Source of the DNA: Ceratopteris richardii
Lineage: Eukaryota > Streptophyta > Polypodiopsida > Polypodiales > Pteridaceae
DNA length: 64,000 nt
Reading direction: 5' to 3'
Assembly: GCA_020310875.1 (NCBI GenBank)
Contig: CM035407.1
Location: forward strand, 201,098,153-201,162,152
In this document: positions 34,703-45,340 of the stretch, in pieces
Position numbering within the stretch: the stretch's first letter is position 1
Layout of the letters: every line of letters starts with the position of its first letter
Notes under the pieces: model-generated
Seen by the model: the letters and a program-made list of their open reading frames with translations, nothing else
What the model was told of the DNA's origin: nothing
Database searches by the model: none
Program-made: the position numbers and the translations under genes

Positions 34703-35280
34703 GCCAACAATTTTCTTCAGGAAGAAGCACTTATGAACATTCACGCAGATTTAGCACTAAGGCAACCTTAATTTTTCAAAACCTCTACACCAATTAAAAG
34801 TGATTCTCATCACTAAACACCATTGTAAATATCATTTCATCTTTTTGTAGCTCCATTTTGTGCAAGCCAAGGAGTCCTTGAGCTTGAGGAGCTTTAGAAG
34901 TATCTACCTGCCAAATTTCGTATTTTTTAGATATCGTTTGAGCCCTCAAATAAGCCCTGGAACCTAATTTTTAACTAGGCCGGACACTAGGTCTGGACAG
35001 GGCCAAAACTTAGCCAAAAACTATAAAAAGAGCTAGAGAGCTCATTTTTGAGGTTAGATTGTAATTGAAACAAACTTGTAAGAGCTTTTGAAAGTAATCT
35101 AAGAACTCCATTGATTCTCCCTCTTTGTCTTGCCGTGTGTGCGCGTGTGTGTGTATGTGTGTGCATGCTAGTGTGCTTCTCACTCACGCACTTGTGCCGC
35201 CACTTGCTCGAGGTCTTCATACCATCCTCACGTCTTCCCGGATTGACATTAAAGGAGGTGCTACTCATCACTGAGCTACA
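34636..35280 (+). repeat. R3 3' LTR
   Basis: The 645-bp LTR starts TGTTAGCAGC and ends CTGAGCTACA, with a TATA box at 35022-35029. It is nearly the reverse complement of the E1 LTR at 4385-5062. The GT-rich run, a (GT)n-like microsatellite at about 35131-35170, is shared by all family LTRs. Confidence 0.9.
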
Positions 35281-35760
35281 GATGTGCATATTTATCAACA
35301 ACTTGTTGGCTCCTTACTTTACCTATCCAACACTAGATCAGATATTGCCTATACACTTGGGATACTCAGCCAGTTTGCACATCAACCTCGTCAGACACAT
35401 CAAGATGCTACTCATAGACTACTTTGATAGCTTGCACTCACTCATCATCATGACCTTTGGTATAGAGAGGACATCAAATTTGCTGTATATTCTGATTCCG
35501 ATTGGGCTGGTGATCATGATTCTCAATGGTCTACTTCTAGGTACATATTATTGCTTGGCTCAGGACCTATATGTTGGGAAGTAAGAAGCAGCCTATAGTT
35601 ACTATGTCATCCACCAAGGCTGAGTATGGAGCATCTAGCTTTGTAGCATGTGAGGCCATATGGCTTCAACGATTATTATTTGACATTGGTGTTTTGCAAA
35701 GTTACTATGGCATGCATTCACATGGACAACCGGTCAGCCTTGGTCATCACCAATAATCGA
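35281..35760 (+). pseudogene. Copia A: RT end and RNase H remnant
   Basis: Frameshifted plus-strand fragments match the Ty1/copia RT-RNase H end. QQLVGSLLYL and NTRSDIAYTLG-like residues lie at 35295-35370, YSDSDWAGDHDSQ and STSRYILLLGSGPICW at about 35480-35575, and KKQPIVTMSSTKAEY at 35585-35630. Several frame changes and stops make it non-functional. R3 inserted here, so the copia 5' part must lie left of the whole nest. Confidence 0.8.
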
Positions 35761-35946
35761 GTGTTCCATCGAGATCTAGTACCATTTCATTTGAGAGAAG
35801 CTAGTATCTCAAGAGATTACTATGGAGTAGTGTACCTCTCAGGAGAACCTAGTGGACATGTTCATGAAGGATCTAGCTCTAGTTCTGCTCTAGTGCTTAG
35901 TGGACCTCTACAACATTTAGCTGCTCTAAAATGGAGCTACAGGTGG

Positions 35947-36225
35947 TGTTGATGACATGATTGCTCCTACATCATTTCCAATTTTATCTGCATGAGTGCA
36001 TCTCCATTTTGTATCCAAGAGGCACTCCATTCCCAATTTATTTCCATTTTATATTGTATTTCTTTTGTATTTGGGTACCTTGCCATTTGCTTCTACCAAT
36101 GTATTCATTCTCCTTTAAGGGGAATTATCCCACATCTGATGTACTTTAGAGAGCCCCTCCCAAATCTATATAATGGGGCCTCTCCCTCCATTTGTACTTG
36201 GTTAGAAGCTTGAGGAGCCTACAAC
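35947..36225 (+). repeat. Possible copia A 3' LTR
   Basis: The segment begins TGTTGATGACATG and ends CCTACAACA (TG...CA). It carries a plausible TATA box (TATATAAT, 36167-36174) and lies just after the copia A coding end. No second LTR is available to confirm the boundaries. Confidence 0.4.
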
Positions 36226-36379
36226 ATGCTCTTAGAAAGCTCACTCTAATCCATGTGAGTTTTCCCATTTCATGGTCTACTCACTTTTGAGTTTCACGCT
36301 CTTTCATTTTGTGAGTACACTCCTCTTTTCATTTTGCTTCCACACATGTACTCTCTACAAAGCATTGGCAAGAGATTAA

Positions 36380-36919
36380 GCACATTTGTTGCTATTTGAG
36401 TGGTAATTGACTACTTGGATTGTTTTATCCCAAGGGGGATCACTATTGCCAGATTTACATGCTTTTTCTAACTCAAATTGGGTGGATTTCTATGACACTC
36501 ATGTGTCCACTAGTGTTTTTTGCTTCATGTTTGGTAGCTCATGCATATCTTGGCTAAGAAAGAAGCAACCTATTGTGGCCACTTATAGTTGAGAGGTTGA
36601 GTATAGGGAAGCTTCCATAGTGACTATTGAGTGTGTGTGGCTCATACTCCTTTTGGTTGATTTGGGTGTTGGTGAGTCTTCTACCACCACCATTTTCACT
36701 GACAGTTAGAGCACATTGGTAGTTGCAAGGAACCCTGTGTTCCATGATCACACAAAGCACATTGAGGTGCATTATCATATATCAAGGAGAGAATCTCTGC
36801 TAAAGAGATCAGTTGTGCCCACACAAGATAAAATTCCAGACCTTTTCACAAAGGCTCTACCCAAGAAGAAGTTTGATGCTTTCCACAAAGCTTTGGAATT
36901 ACTTCCTTTTGTGGATTGA
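36380..36919 (+). pseudogene. Copia B: RNase H remnant
   Basis: This is a second, independent copia 3' end. Residues include SNSNWVDFYDT, SCISWLRKKQPIVATYS, VARNPVFHDHTKHIEVHYH and IPDLFTKALPKKKFDAF, the usual Ty1/copia RNase H end. Stops interrupt it near 36588 and 36707. The frame ends with TGA at 36917-36919. Confidence 0.85.
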
Positions 36920-36998
36920 TCTCTTTCCACATAGCTTGGCACTTCCTTATACATGAGTGCGAGCTCCTTGTTCACGACATCACTCCTAGGGGGGATTT

Positions 36999-37206
36999 AT
37001 TGATATGTTTTGGTGGTGATATGTGTGAACACATTTAAGATCATAGGACCAATTTTTTTCCCTCTTTAGGGTTATATGGCTATAACCCTAATGGGTCACT
37101 TATCTTTATACATTCACTTGGTAATTCATTCAGTGTTGTGTTGTGCTCCAAGCTTCTTCTTCTTCCTTGTGTTGTTCATGTGCTTCCACAGACTTCAAAC
37201 TCTAAC
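36999..37206 (+). repeat. Copia B 3' LTR
   Basis: It follows a purine run (CTAGGGGGGATT). It is related along its length to the copia C 5' LTR at 62802-63031: both share GTGTGAACACA, TTTCCCTCTTTAGG, the CCCTAAYGGGT block and CTTCTTCTTCCTTGTGTTGTT. The expected TGTTGATAT start has mutated to TATTGATAT. Confidence 0.75.
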
Positions 37207-37984
37207 AAAATGTTGAGTGAGCTATATGAAGTTATATCATTAATTTAGCTAGACTATACATAGAGCAATGTGCATAAGAGGTCAAGAGGGTAATCCTAAC
37301 TTTTTAGGAAGAAGGAGATACATAGGCACAATCACCTATATTTACTCATAACTCAAGATCTAAAAATCCAATGACTATGAAACTTTGTTGGCATGCTCAC
37401 CACATTCTAAATTTGTATTGCAATTGATATATTGGATAAAGACTTAATCATTATAGAGAAGTGACTCAAAGAACTTGAAAAATTTTACTCAATGCATTGT
37501 AATAATAGATAAAGATACATATAGCTATGAGAATGAAGTATAAATGAATTGCTAATTGAGACATGATACATGAGAGAGTGAAGGACTTCTCTAGCTTTGA
37601 GGAAAGACATAAAACACTCAGAGTGAGTGTGATGATCAGCTCAAATCAACTCCTTTTTTCATGACCGAAGTGTCTAGTGTATGTATACAATTTTTCTTGA
37701 TGAATCTTGATAGATTCCTCCTAGAAATGATCCAAAATTTTAGGGGGTAATTTGAATTTTGAATTCCTAATGAGTTCTTGGATTTTGTCTCTTATCTCTG
37801 AATAAGTCCATGAGGTTATCTCCAATTATCTCATTTACCTTTGATTTAGATAAAACCAGATATTAACCTTTGAAGCTCCTCAAGTATATGCTGCTATGAG
37901 TATGAATTTATGCCTCAAGTATCAAGAGGAATCCTTTATGCATGAGTCAAGATCTTAGGCTTGATTCATGCACCAAAAACTCCT
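37207..37984. other. Unassigned AT-rich spacer
   Basis: I see no open frame of note, repeat or RNA gene here. It may be relic LTR or target sequence for the G1 insertion. The last 5 bp (CTCCT) nearly match the 5 bp right of G1 (CTCCC at 44111-44115). Confidence 0.5.
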
Positions 37985-39003
37985 TGTTGGGGGATTCTTG
38001 TGCAGAAATGGGCTTGAGTGTTTATAGGAGAAGGAAGAAAGATAAGAAGAAAGACACAGACATTCGAAGCTTTTGTAGATTGATTATAAGGAGAAAATTA
38101 CAATAATGATGTTCAACACAATCCAAACACTCTCTGTGCAAAATCACAAAGAGTGCACAATCAACAAAGTACAAAATACCCAAGGTTCTTGCTGCCGCCA
38201 ACCTTCTCTGCACCAGACCTCCATCTTCTCTAAGAGCTTGCACTTGTGCACACCTTGCACTCAAGCTTCCAATAGGGGGAGCGATGGACACCTTCTATTG
38301 ATGTGCACACAGCTTCAATGGGACCTTGTGACCTTTGATTGCATGGCTTACTACTTCTCTGCACACACCTAAGTCACTCTTCTTGCACACCTTGCACTTC
38401 CTTCTCTGCGTTGCACACTCACTGTATGTCTCTTGCTCTTCTCTCGAATAGTGTAGACTATGCTCACCTTCTTTAGTCTAACCAAGAATATTGCCTTGCC
38501 TTGAGTTGAGGGTCGGTTCACGTATGCTCCTAACTACTAGAGTATCTTTGTGCTCACTTTGATGTCCCAAGATTGTCTCCAATGTGGGCAGCCAATGAAT
38601 CCCTGTTTTGTCCTGTAGTGACTTTAGACTAAAACAAAAATTTTAATTGGGGGGCCATACTTTCACTTCTGCGTAGGCTTTTGCTTCACATACCTTCACT
38701 TTTTGCCTTTTAATTCTTCAATTGTGCACCTAAGAGAGGGTTCACCTGAACCTTCCAAACACTTTAAAAACACTTTGAACCTTAGAGAAATTACAGAAAG
38801 ACACTCTGTAACCTGCAACCAACTTTTTGCAAAGTATAACATTTGTGAATAATTACTTATGCACCTTGACACCCAAACTTTTAATCTTTGACTTTGCCCA
38901 TGTTGAATTTGACATTGAACATGTTAACTTTGATTGCTTTGACTTTGACCTTTTGACTTTGATTATGGTTGTCTTTGACGAGTATGACTTTATGGGCTCA
39001 ACA
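37985..39003 (-). repeat. G1 3' LTR (left copy)
   Basis: It begins TGTTGGGGGATTC and ends GGGCTCAACA on the plus strand, 1,019 bp. It pairs with 43118-44110 but has extra sequence near 38182-38217. The part near 38880-38990 is rich in TTGAC. Confidence 0.88.
38886..38995. promoter_or_regulatory. TTGAC (W-box-like) cluster in G1 left LTR
   Basis: Four TTGACY cores plus TTGACA and TTGACG lie within about 100 bp. In the element's orientation this is the start of U3. The right LTR has seven TTGACY cores in the corresponding place. WRKY factors bind TTGACY, but binding here is inference. Confidence 0.4.
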
Positions 39004-40047
39004 GTTGCCCACCACCTAATGGGCTCTCCATCCTACAACCAAAACTCTGAGCATAGATGTCACCATGATTCCTATGCTACAAAATCTTCAAAAGGACACT
39101 TGAGCAGCTACCAAGTCCACCAGGAGCAGTAAAGAACAAAGACCAGAGAAGAAAGGGAGGGTGAGGGAGTAGGATTATGCGCTCTGGAGAGGGCCAAACT
39201 GATAAATAGTAAAGCTACAAAGGGTGCATATGGGAAAATGTGAAACATATGGTAAAATAAGGTGAGAATAGACCATGTAGACCATGTGTGTAATGAAAAA
39301 CATGTGATAAATGTGCTCAAAACATGTGGGTTTTGACCAAAAGTTAGAGAAAAGTTGAGTTTTGGAAAAACTAAGTCAAAAAATGAGTTTAGAGTACCAA
39401 AAGACATGAAAATGACCCCAAGTTTGAAAAAAATGGCGATCCAAGGTGCAATCTAGAGGTAAAAGCATTGGATCAAGAAAAATAATAAAAAAATATATAC
39501 ATATATATAGTCTTTTTTTTTGAATTTTTTTTAAAGCCATTTGTGGGGTTTTGGCAAAAATAAATTAAAAAAATGAAAAGAAAATTAAAAAAGGGGGGGA
39601 GGGGTCCACTTGGGGGGGGAGGGGGCGGGATTTTTTTTAAAAGTTTTTTTTCATAAATAGGAAAATCAGCTGCCAAGGGGTTTTTTTTGAAAAATACCAA
39701 AAAATAGATAAAAATTACAAATAAAATCCAAAAAATTCCCTACATTTCTATGCCACTTTTCTCCCTCAAAACCATAGAGAGCTTCCTTTTTCTCCATTTT
39801 ATCAAGAAAATGACATTTAAAAAATGAAAAATTATAGAAAAAATTCTAAAAAAGTTCTAAAAATGCTTTAAAAATTCCAAAAAAATTCTAAAAAAAATTA
39901 GCCATGCAAAGGGCTGTGGAATGGCTTCTAATATGCCTAAAAATTCAAAGATCAAGTATGAAAATGGATAAAACTAATAAAATTTAAGCAAAAAATAGTA
40001 CGAGAAGGCTATGTACAACCTACACAGATTTTGCAAGTTTTAGGTGA
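39004..40047. other. G1 3' non-coding region
   Basis: The region is AT-rich with long A and T runs (39420-39900) and no coding signal. A guanine-rich block (39593-39629) interrupts it. Confidence 0.6.
39593..39629 (+). repeat. Guanine-rich block, G-quadruplex candidate
   Basis: Runs of 7, 4, 8, 5 and 3 guanines lie within 37 bp, separated by A, TCCACTT, A and C. This satisfies the usual four-run pattern for an intramolecular quadruplex on the plus strand. It is isolated in strongly AT-rich DNA. Confidence 0.55.
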
Positions 40048-40707
40048 TCAAAAAATCTTCACTTGTTTTGATGACATGCCTTGAGCTGTGATATGGTGAC
40101 TAAGAGAAACCCTTTGCCCTCGATAATCTCCAATTGTACTGCACTTCATTTGGTTTGTCTTCTTTTTGGGCATACTGACCATCTGATAGGGCCAACCTAA
40201 ATCCTTCATTAGAATACTATCTCCTCCATACTTCATCTTTTGTATCTTTGTTTCCACTACTGTGTGACTTAATCTTAAAAAATTCATTTTTACTATTCTA
40301 GCTTCTTCATCCAATGGACCCCTCTGTTTCCAAAAACTTGCAGGTACTCCTTCCACATCCTTGTAAAGCCCTGGACTTACTATCAGAAAAATTGACATAA
40401 CAAATGATATCCATACCAGTATCCATAATAAAGTGGCCATTGATATAAGATTTGAATAAGTATCATCACTACTGCACTTAAGGGCTTTTCTTTTCTTCTC
40501 TCTTCTATGGCTTTTGACTAAGACTTTTTCACTCAAATGAGTAACCTGAGTGATGTCCTCTTTTTCTTCATATACTTCCTCTCTATTTGAGTTTGGAAAA
40601 ATTCCATAGCAGGAAGATGGGTCTTCTGCATGGAGCCAAGCCAATATGTTTTCTTCTTCATATAAATTTGCTTCTTCATACAGGTCTGCCTCTAGGTTAT
40701 CCAACAA
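40048..40707 (-). CDS. G1 unknown ORF with one membrane segment
   Basis: This 219-residue open frame lies downstream of the G1 protease, where RT would be expected. Residues 1-80 are acidic and then basic (a SHRREKKRKALK cluster). A hydrophobic stretch at about 90-115 (MATLLWILVWISFVMSIFLIV) looks like a single transmembrane helix. The rest is hydrophilic, with no motif I recognise. The start is uncertain, because the frame could be entered upstream through a stop. It could be a captured host fragment or degraded element sequence. Confidence 0.4.
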   Translation of the reverse strand: MLDNLEADLYEEANLYEEENILAWLHAEDPSSCYGIFPNSNREEVYEEKEDITQVTHLSEKVLVKSHRREKKRKALKCSSDDTYSNLISMATLLWILVWISFVMSIFLIVSPGLYKDVEGVPASFWKQRGPLDEEARIVKMNFLRLSHTVVETKIQKMKYGGDSILMKDLGWPYQMVSMPKKKTNQMKCSTIGDYRGQRVSLSHHITAQGMSSKQVKIF

Positions 40708-40879
40708 TTCTTATTCCATACAAATACTAATTGTCTACATCATGATGGTATGTCTTTGATTGTGTGGTCCTTCTGCTAAAAATATATGCTACAACTCTTT
40801 TCCCTCTTGCTTTACCCACATTGTATCCTTACCCTAGTCATGCAGCACCTTGACATGCCTTAACCAATGTCTCCCAATT

Positions 40880-42956
40880 AATAAGGGGAAACTTCCTTAT
40901 ACTTGTGGAAACCTTAAGATAAAAAAATCCATGTGAAAGATGGTATCTTGTATCTCGAGTGGGATACTAGGGACCACTCCCATAGGCCTTACTATGCTTT
41001 GGTCTACCAATGTTACGGTGAAGTTGGCAGGTCTTGAAGGTTGTAGTTCAATCTTTTTCATGGTATGTTAAGGCATCAAGTTAATGCCAGAACTGTCATC
41101 TACAATAACTCCTTGAAACTCATGTCTTCTGATAGTAACTATGAGCCGAGGGCTCTTGTAATCTGTGAGGGGGGCTTCCCCTACCACTCTATCTTTATGC
41201 ATAACAACAATCTTTGCCACTAAACTTCTTGTGGAAGCCTCATCAATTATCTGCAAGAGTTTTGACATCCCATCCATTTTTATTAAATAAAAAGTACTGG
41301 CCTTCTTTTTCATAAACTTGAGTAATCTTGATGCTTTTGATTCCTTAAGATCATGGGCTCCATTTGACTTATCAAACTCCTCATGAGCCCTGTTGAATGC
41401 ATGTCCAATGGTATCACTAGTACCTACGGGATATTCTTTTTGCCTTATTTTTGCACATGTGTTGTCTTTGTCTTCAGATGTCTCTTTCTCTTTATTCAAT
41501 CCATTAATCCTTAACTCTTGACCTATTTCTAATTGAGCCTTCCCCTTGCTTCTTGTCTGCATTGTAAAATATTCAATTTCTTCTAAATGCACCACTCTGG
41601 TAGATGGCGATGGAACATTGACTTGATCTATCCTTTCTTCTTTGTGCATAGAAATCATTTGAATGTGGGGCCCAAACAAAGATGCCTGGTTCTTAGGACA
41701 ACAATTAGAATAATGGTCCCTGGCCTCTGGGCAGTCTCTGCAAGGAGGGGCATTTTCTGGTAGAGTGCACCTACTTTGGTAATGCCCACATTCTCCACAT
41801 ATGAAACAAATAATTGGCCTCCTTGGCGCATTTCCAAAGTTATTCCTATGTCTAGGGTTGCAATTATTACCTTGATTGGGTGTTGCTACCATCATTTTGT
41901 TGGTGGTAGAGCTCCTCCTTGTGTCCAATATGTTGTTGCAGGTATACCTCTTGACTCGCGATCTTGAGCCCCATGACCAACTTTCCTGCATAGCTGGCAA
42001 GTTACACTTAAAAATGGACACTCACTTACCACATGACCCTGCTTGTTGCACATGGTACACCATAGTCCACTTTTGATGCCACCTTCCTCGAGTTCTTGCA
42101 ACTCCTGTCAAAGTTGAGCCAGCTCTTCTGCTTGTGCTTCCTCTTCCATTTGTAGCTTCAATGCTTCAATTTCGTGCCTCAACTAAGTTACAACACTCTC
42201 CTCCTCTTTGTGGGGCTTATTCCTTTTTAAGCTCTCAAGCTCTTTCCTCAGCTAAATTAATGGGTCTTCATGTTCTACAAGATATGATAAATTGGAAGAG
42301 CTTGCCCCATACTACTGTCTAATTTGTTCCAATCTTGTAGTTGTATTGATAAATTCTTCTATTGTTGCCGTCGGTAAAACTAACTCCTTTATTTTACATT
42401 GTGTTGATATGGGAAGTGGTTTAGCTAGCCACTTCTTGATAAAAAAATCATGGGGAGGGTCTGGCAGTTTGGCCATTAATGCCTTAGCTCTGGTAACAAA
42501 TTCTAGGAAGGTCTCCCTAGGACATAGTCTTAAATTTTCTAATTCTTCAATAATGTTTTCACTTGTGTTCCCTTGTTGGAATTGTGTTCTAAATGCTTCC
42601 TTCATCAAGTCCCATGTGGTAAAATGGTTGTCAGTGAACTGACTAAACCATTTATCTGCTAATCCTTCTAATGTTGCAGGGAAAAGAATAAAAAATGCAT
42701 CTTCTCTTCCCATTAGACCCCTTGTTTTATATAAGGCTAAGAATCTCCCAATGTGCTCATCTGGGTTTTCTTGTGCTAGCCCTTTGAAGGATGGAAATTT
42801 GATATTCAATCTGGAAAGTAAAGTTTCCAAATCTACATGGGCTTCCATATTCTTTATCGATGATGTGGATGACAATGGACTGGTTGATCTTCGAATAACC
42901 TTCCTTCTTGTTGCTTTGCAGGGGACCCTCAAGCTTTGAGACCGGGTTGCAGTCAT
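40880..42956 (-). pseudogene. gag-pro: G1 gag-protease, frameshifted
   Basis: Gag starts at 42956 (MTATRSQSL). Its capsid region (42312-42956) is a Retrotrans_gag type (GLADKWFSQF, WDLMKEAFRTQFQ, LCPRETFLEFV). After a stop-rich coiled-coil stretch (42100-42310) come zinc knuckles CTMCNKQGHVVSECP, a degenerate CQLCRKVGHGAQD and, in another frame, CFICGECGHYQSRC. The protease follows at about 41150-40880 (VIVDDSSGINLMP, then a stop, then LLIGRHWLR). The expected catalytic D-T/S-G is altered to DDSSG. At least one frameshift and several stops make it non-functional. Confidence 0.82.
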
Positions 42957-43094
42957 TAGCTATTCATACTACTCTTAGTTTAAGATAATTCCAATGGAAG
43001 AAAGATTACCTCTTAAGTCAGTACAGTATTGTCGGTACCCTTGAACTCTTCCACACTTTGCAATTTGCTTCTCCTATGCGCAAGCCACATTGTG

Positions 43095-43112
43095 GTCCCA
43101 CCAGGCGTGCCA
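43095..43112 (-). other. G1 primer-binding site candidate
   Basis: On the minus strand TGGCACGCCTGGTGGGAC starts 5 bp from the LTR end. It has the TGG start and position of a PBS. I cannot name the tRNA. Confidence 0.6.
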
Positions 43113-43117
43113 AATTT

Positions 43118-44110
43118 TGTTGGGGGATTCTTGTGCAAAAAGGGGCTTGAGTGTTTGTAGGAGAGGAAGAAAGATAAGAAGAAAGACACAGACACCGGAA
43201 GCTTCTGTAGATTGATTATAAGGAGAAAAGTACAATAATGATGTACAACACAATACAAATACTCTCTCTGCGAAATCCCAAAGAGTGCACAATCAACAAA
43301 GTACAAAATACCAGACCTCCACCTTCTCCAAGAGCTTGCACTTGTGCACACCTTGCAGTCAAGCTTCCAATAGGGGGAGCGATGGACACCTTCTGTTGAT
43401 GTGCACACAGCTTCAATGGGACCTTGTGATCTTTGATTGCATGGCTTAGTACTTCTCTGCACACACCTAAGTCACTCTTCTTGCACACCTTGCATTTTCT
43501 TCTCTGCATCACACACTCATTGTATGTCTCTTGCTCTTCTCTCTCCTAGTGTAGACTATGTCACCTTGCTTAGTCTAACCAAGAATAATGCCTTGCCTTG
43601 GGTTGAGTGTCTGTCATGTACGCTCCTACTGCTAGAGTATCTTGGTGCTCACTTTGATGTCCCAAGATTGTCTCCAATGTGGGCAGCCAACGAATCCCTA
43701 TTTTGTCTTGTAGTGACTTTAGACTAAAACAAAAATTTTAATTGGGGGGCCATACTTTCACTTCTGCGTATGCTTCCACTTCACATACCTTCACTTTTTG
43801 CCTTTTAATTCTTCAATTGTGCACCTAAGAGAGGGTTCACCTGAACCTTCCAAACACTTTAAAAACACTTTGAACCTTAGAGAAATTGCAAAAAGACACT
43901 CTGCAACCTGCGACCAACTTTCTGCAAAATATAACCTTTGTGAACAATTACTTGTGCACTACCTCTGCACCTTGACACCTGAACTTTTAATGCGTTGACT
44001 TTGCCCATGTTGAATTTGACCTTGAACATGTTGACTTTGACCACTTTGACTTTGAACCTTTGATTTTGATTGTGGTTGACTTTGACCAATATGACTTTTA
44101 GGGCTCAACA
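43118..44110 (-). repeat. G1 5' LTR (right copy)
   Basis: This 993-bp LTR runs from TGTTGGGGGATTC to GGGCTCAACA (plus-strand view), matching 37985-39003. Seven TTGACY cores lie at 43995-44087. Confidence 0.88.
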
Positions 44111-44830
44111 CTCCCCCTCAAGCCTAAGATTCTTAAGTTCAATCATAGCTTTGAATGTGTTTAATTTTACTCCATCCAATTCTTTGGTGATGATATCTGC
44201 ACATTGTTGTTGAGTGGATACATATGAGAGTTCAATCCTTTTTCTTATGATTTTCTCGCTAAAATAGTGGTAGTGGACCTCAATTTGTTTGGTCCTCACA
44301 TGATAAATTGGTTTTAATGGAAGATAGGGAGAGCTTATATTGTCTCCAAAGATATGAGGAGTAGAATACTTTATACCCAAATCTGAGTATAGAGTCTTGA
44401 TCCACATTGCTTCTTAAGTTACATTTGCCAAGCCTCCATATTCAGTTTGAGTTGATGAGAGAGAAACAATGGTTTGCTTCTTGAATGACCATGAAATGAG
44501 CTTTGTACCCGAAAATGTAAGATAACCTGAAGTACTTTGTGTGTCATCCATGAACCTACCCAATTTGGATAAAAGAAAAGCTTTATATATATATTAGAGG
44601 TATATAGATAATATAGACCTCCATTTATGGTTCCCTTCATATACTTGGGTATCCTCTTAGGTGCTTGACCTTTATTTATGGTTCCCTTCATATACTTGGG
44701 TATCCTCTTAGGTGCTTCCATGTGCAGTTCCCTAAGAGTATGTATAAATTGACTCAGAACACTTACACTATAGCAAATTCCTACCCTAGTAAGTGTTGCA
44801 TAATTCAAACTTCCCACCAAGCTTTGATAG
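44105..44830 (-). pseudogene. Copia remnant: RT end and RNase H, minus strand
   Basis: Residues such as VGSLNYAT, LSQFIHTLRE and APKRIPKYMKGT, then PIYHVRTKQIEVHYHYF and QQCADIITKEL, are Ty1/copia RT-RNase H end motifs on the minus strand. Stops and a frame change separate the two parts. The second part ends LRLEGEC-stop, with the stop codon overlapping the G1 LTR terminus. Confidence 0.8.
44623..44724. repeat. 51-bp tandem duplication in copia remnant
   Basis: Two adjacent copies of a 51-bp unit start near 44623 and 44674. The unit is a multiple of three and duplicates 17 codons (APKRIPKYMKGTIN). Confidence 0.75.
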
Positions 44831-45340
44831 TGTTGGCAGCCAAGGAAGCGGGGCTTAGGTGGTCGAGCATGACAAGGGAGCTTAAGACAAATGATTCAAA
44901 TCCCCACACAACAATGTTAGAATAGCACAAAACCCTAATTTCTAGCAACCCTAATTTTTGGGTACAGAAGGTGAAAAAATTTTATTAGCTTATCATATAG
45001 AGCTTGAAGAGGGCCTTCATTTGATATGAAACATTCAGTCATCAGAGGTCCAAATTAGGAGAAAACCCTAACCCTAATTTTTGTAAAAAAAAGATTTTTG
45101 CATATTCTTGATCCTCAGGCCTTGTGCAAGTAGGAAAGCAAAGGCCCATCTTTATGTGATGGATAAGTTATGAGATCATGGCATTTTTTGGTCCGAAAAG
45201 CAATTTTAAATTTCTGAAAAAGCAAGTTCATTTTTTTGGCTTTATCGCATGCTTTGGGAGCAAGGATAGAGAGAAGGCCAAGCATGACTTAGCAGACAAG
45301 CGAGCCAATGTAGATCAAGCAAATAGGCCAAGTATTCAAT
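44831..45340 (+). other. Spacer with possible SINE-like piece and LTR scrap
   Basis: No gene is seen. GATTCAAATCCCC at about 44893 resembles a pol III box B, with a weak box A-like GGTGGTCGAGC about 40 bp upstream. At 45290-45335, GCAGACAAGCGAGCCAATG and CAAATAGGCCAA resemble the U3 of the R3 LTR, fused directly to the G2 gag remnant. Confidence 0.3.

Larger units (their letters stand above)
23645..35280 (+). mobile_element. R3: oldest family member of the left nest, near-complete right part
   Basis: R3 begins inside a proline-rich gag linker right after the R2 LTR. It carries protease 1, all of pol, ORF3, the polypurine tract and the 3' LTR ending at 35280. Its pol is very similar to R1 pol by eye, but it has four in-frame stops, an integrase catalytic replacement and one ORF3 stop. 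The right flank (35281 on) is copia sequence, into which R3 apparently inserted. The predicted duplication is 35281-35285 (GATGT). Confidence 0.87.
37985..44110 (-). mobile_element. G1: gag-pro Ty3/gypsy element without RT or integrase
   Basis: Two ~1-kb LTRs (37985-39003 and 43118-44110) flank 4.1 kb that reads on the minus strand. A PBS candidate (43095-43112) sits 5 bp inside the right LTR, which is thus the 5' LTR. Inside are a gag with zinc knuckles, a protease fragment and a 219-residue unknown ORF. No RT, RNase H or integrase is recognisable, so the element would need help in trans. Flanks CTCCT and CTCCC are an imperfect target duplication. The LTRs differ by many substitutions and a ~36-bp indel, indicating age. 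Confidence 0.8.

Noticed and set aside
45060-45085. Interstitial telomere repeat
   Set aside because: CCCTAACCCTAA is only two units, and AACCCTAATTTT motifs are common in these leaders.
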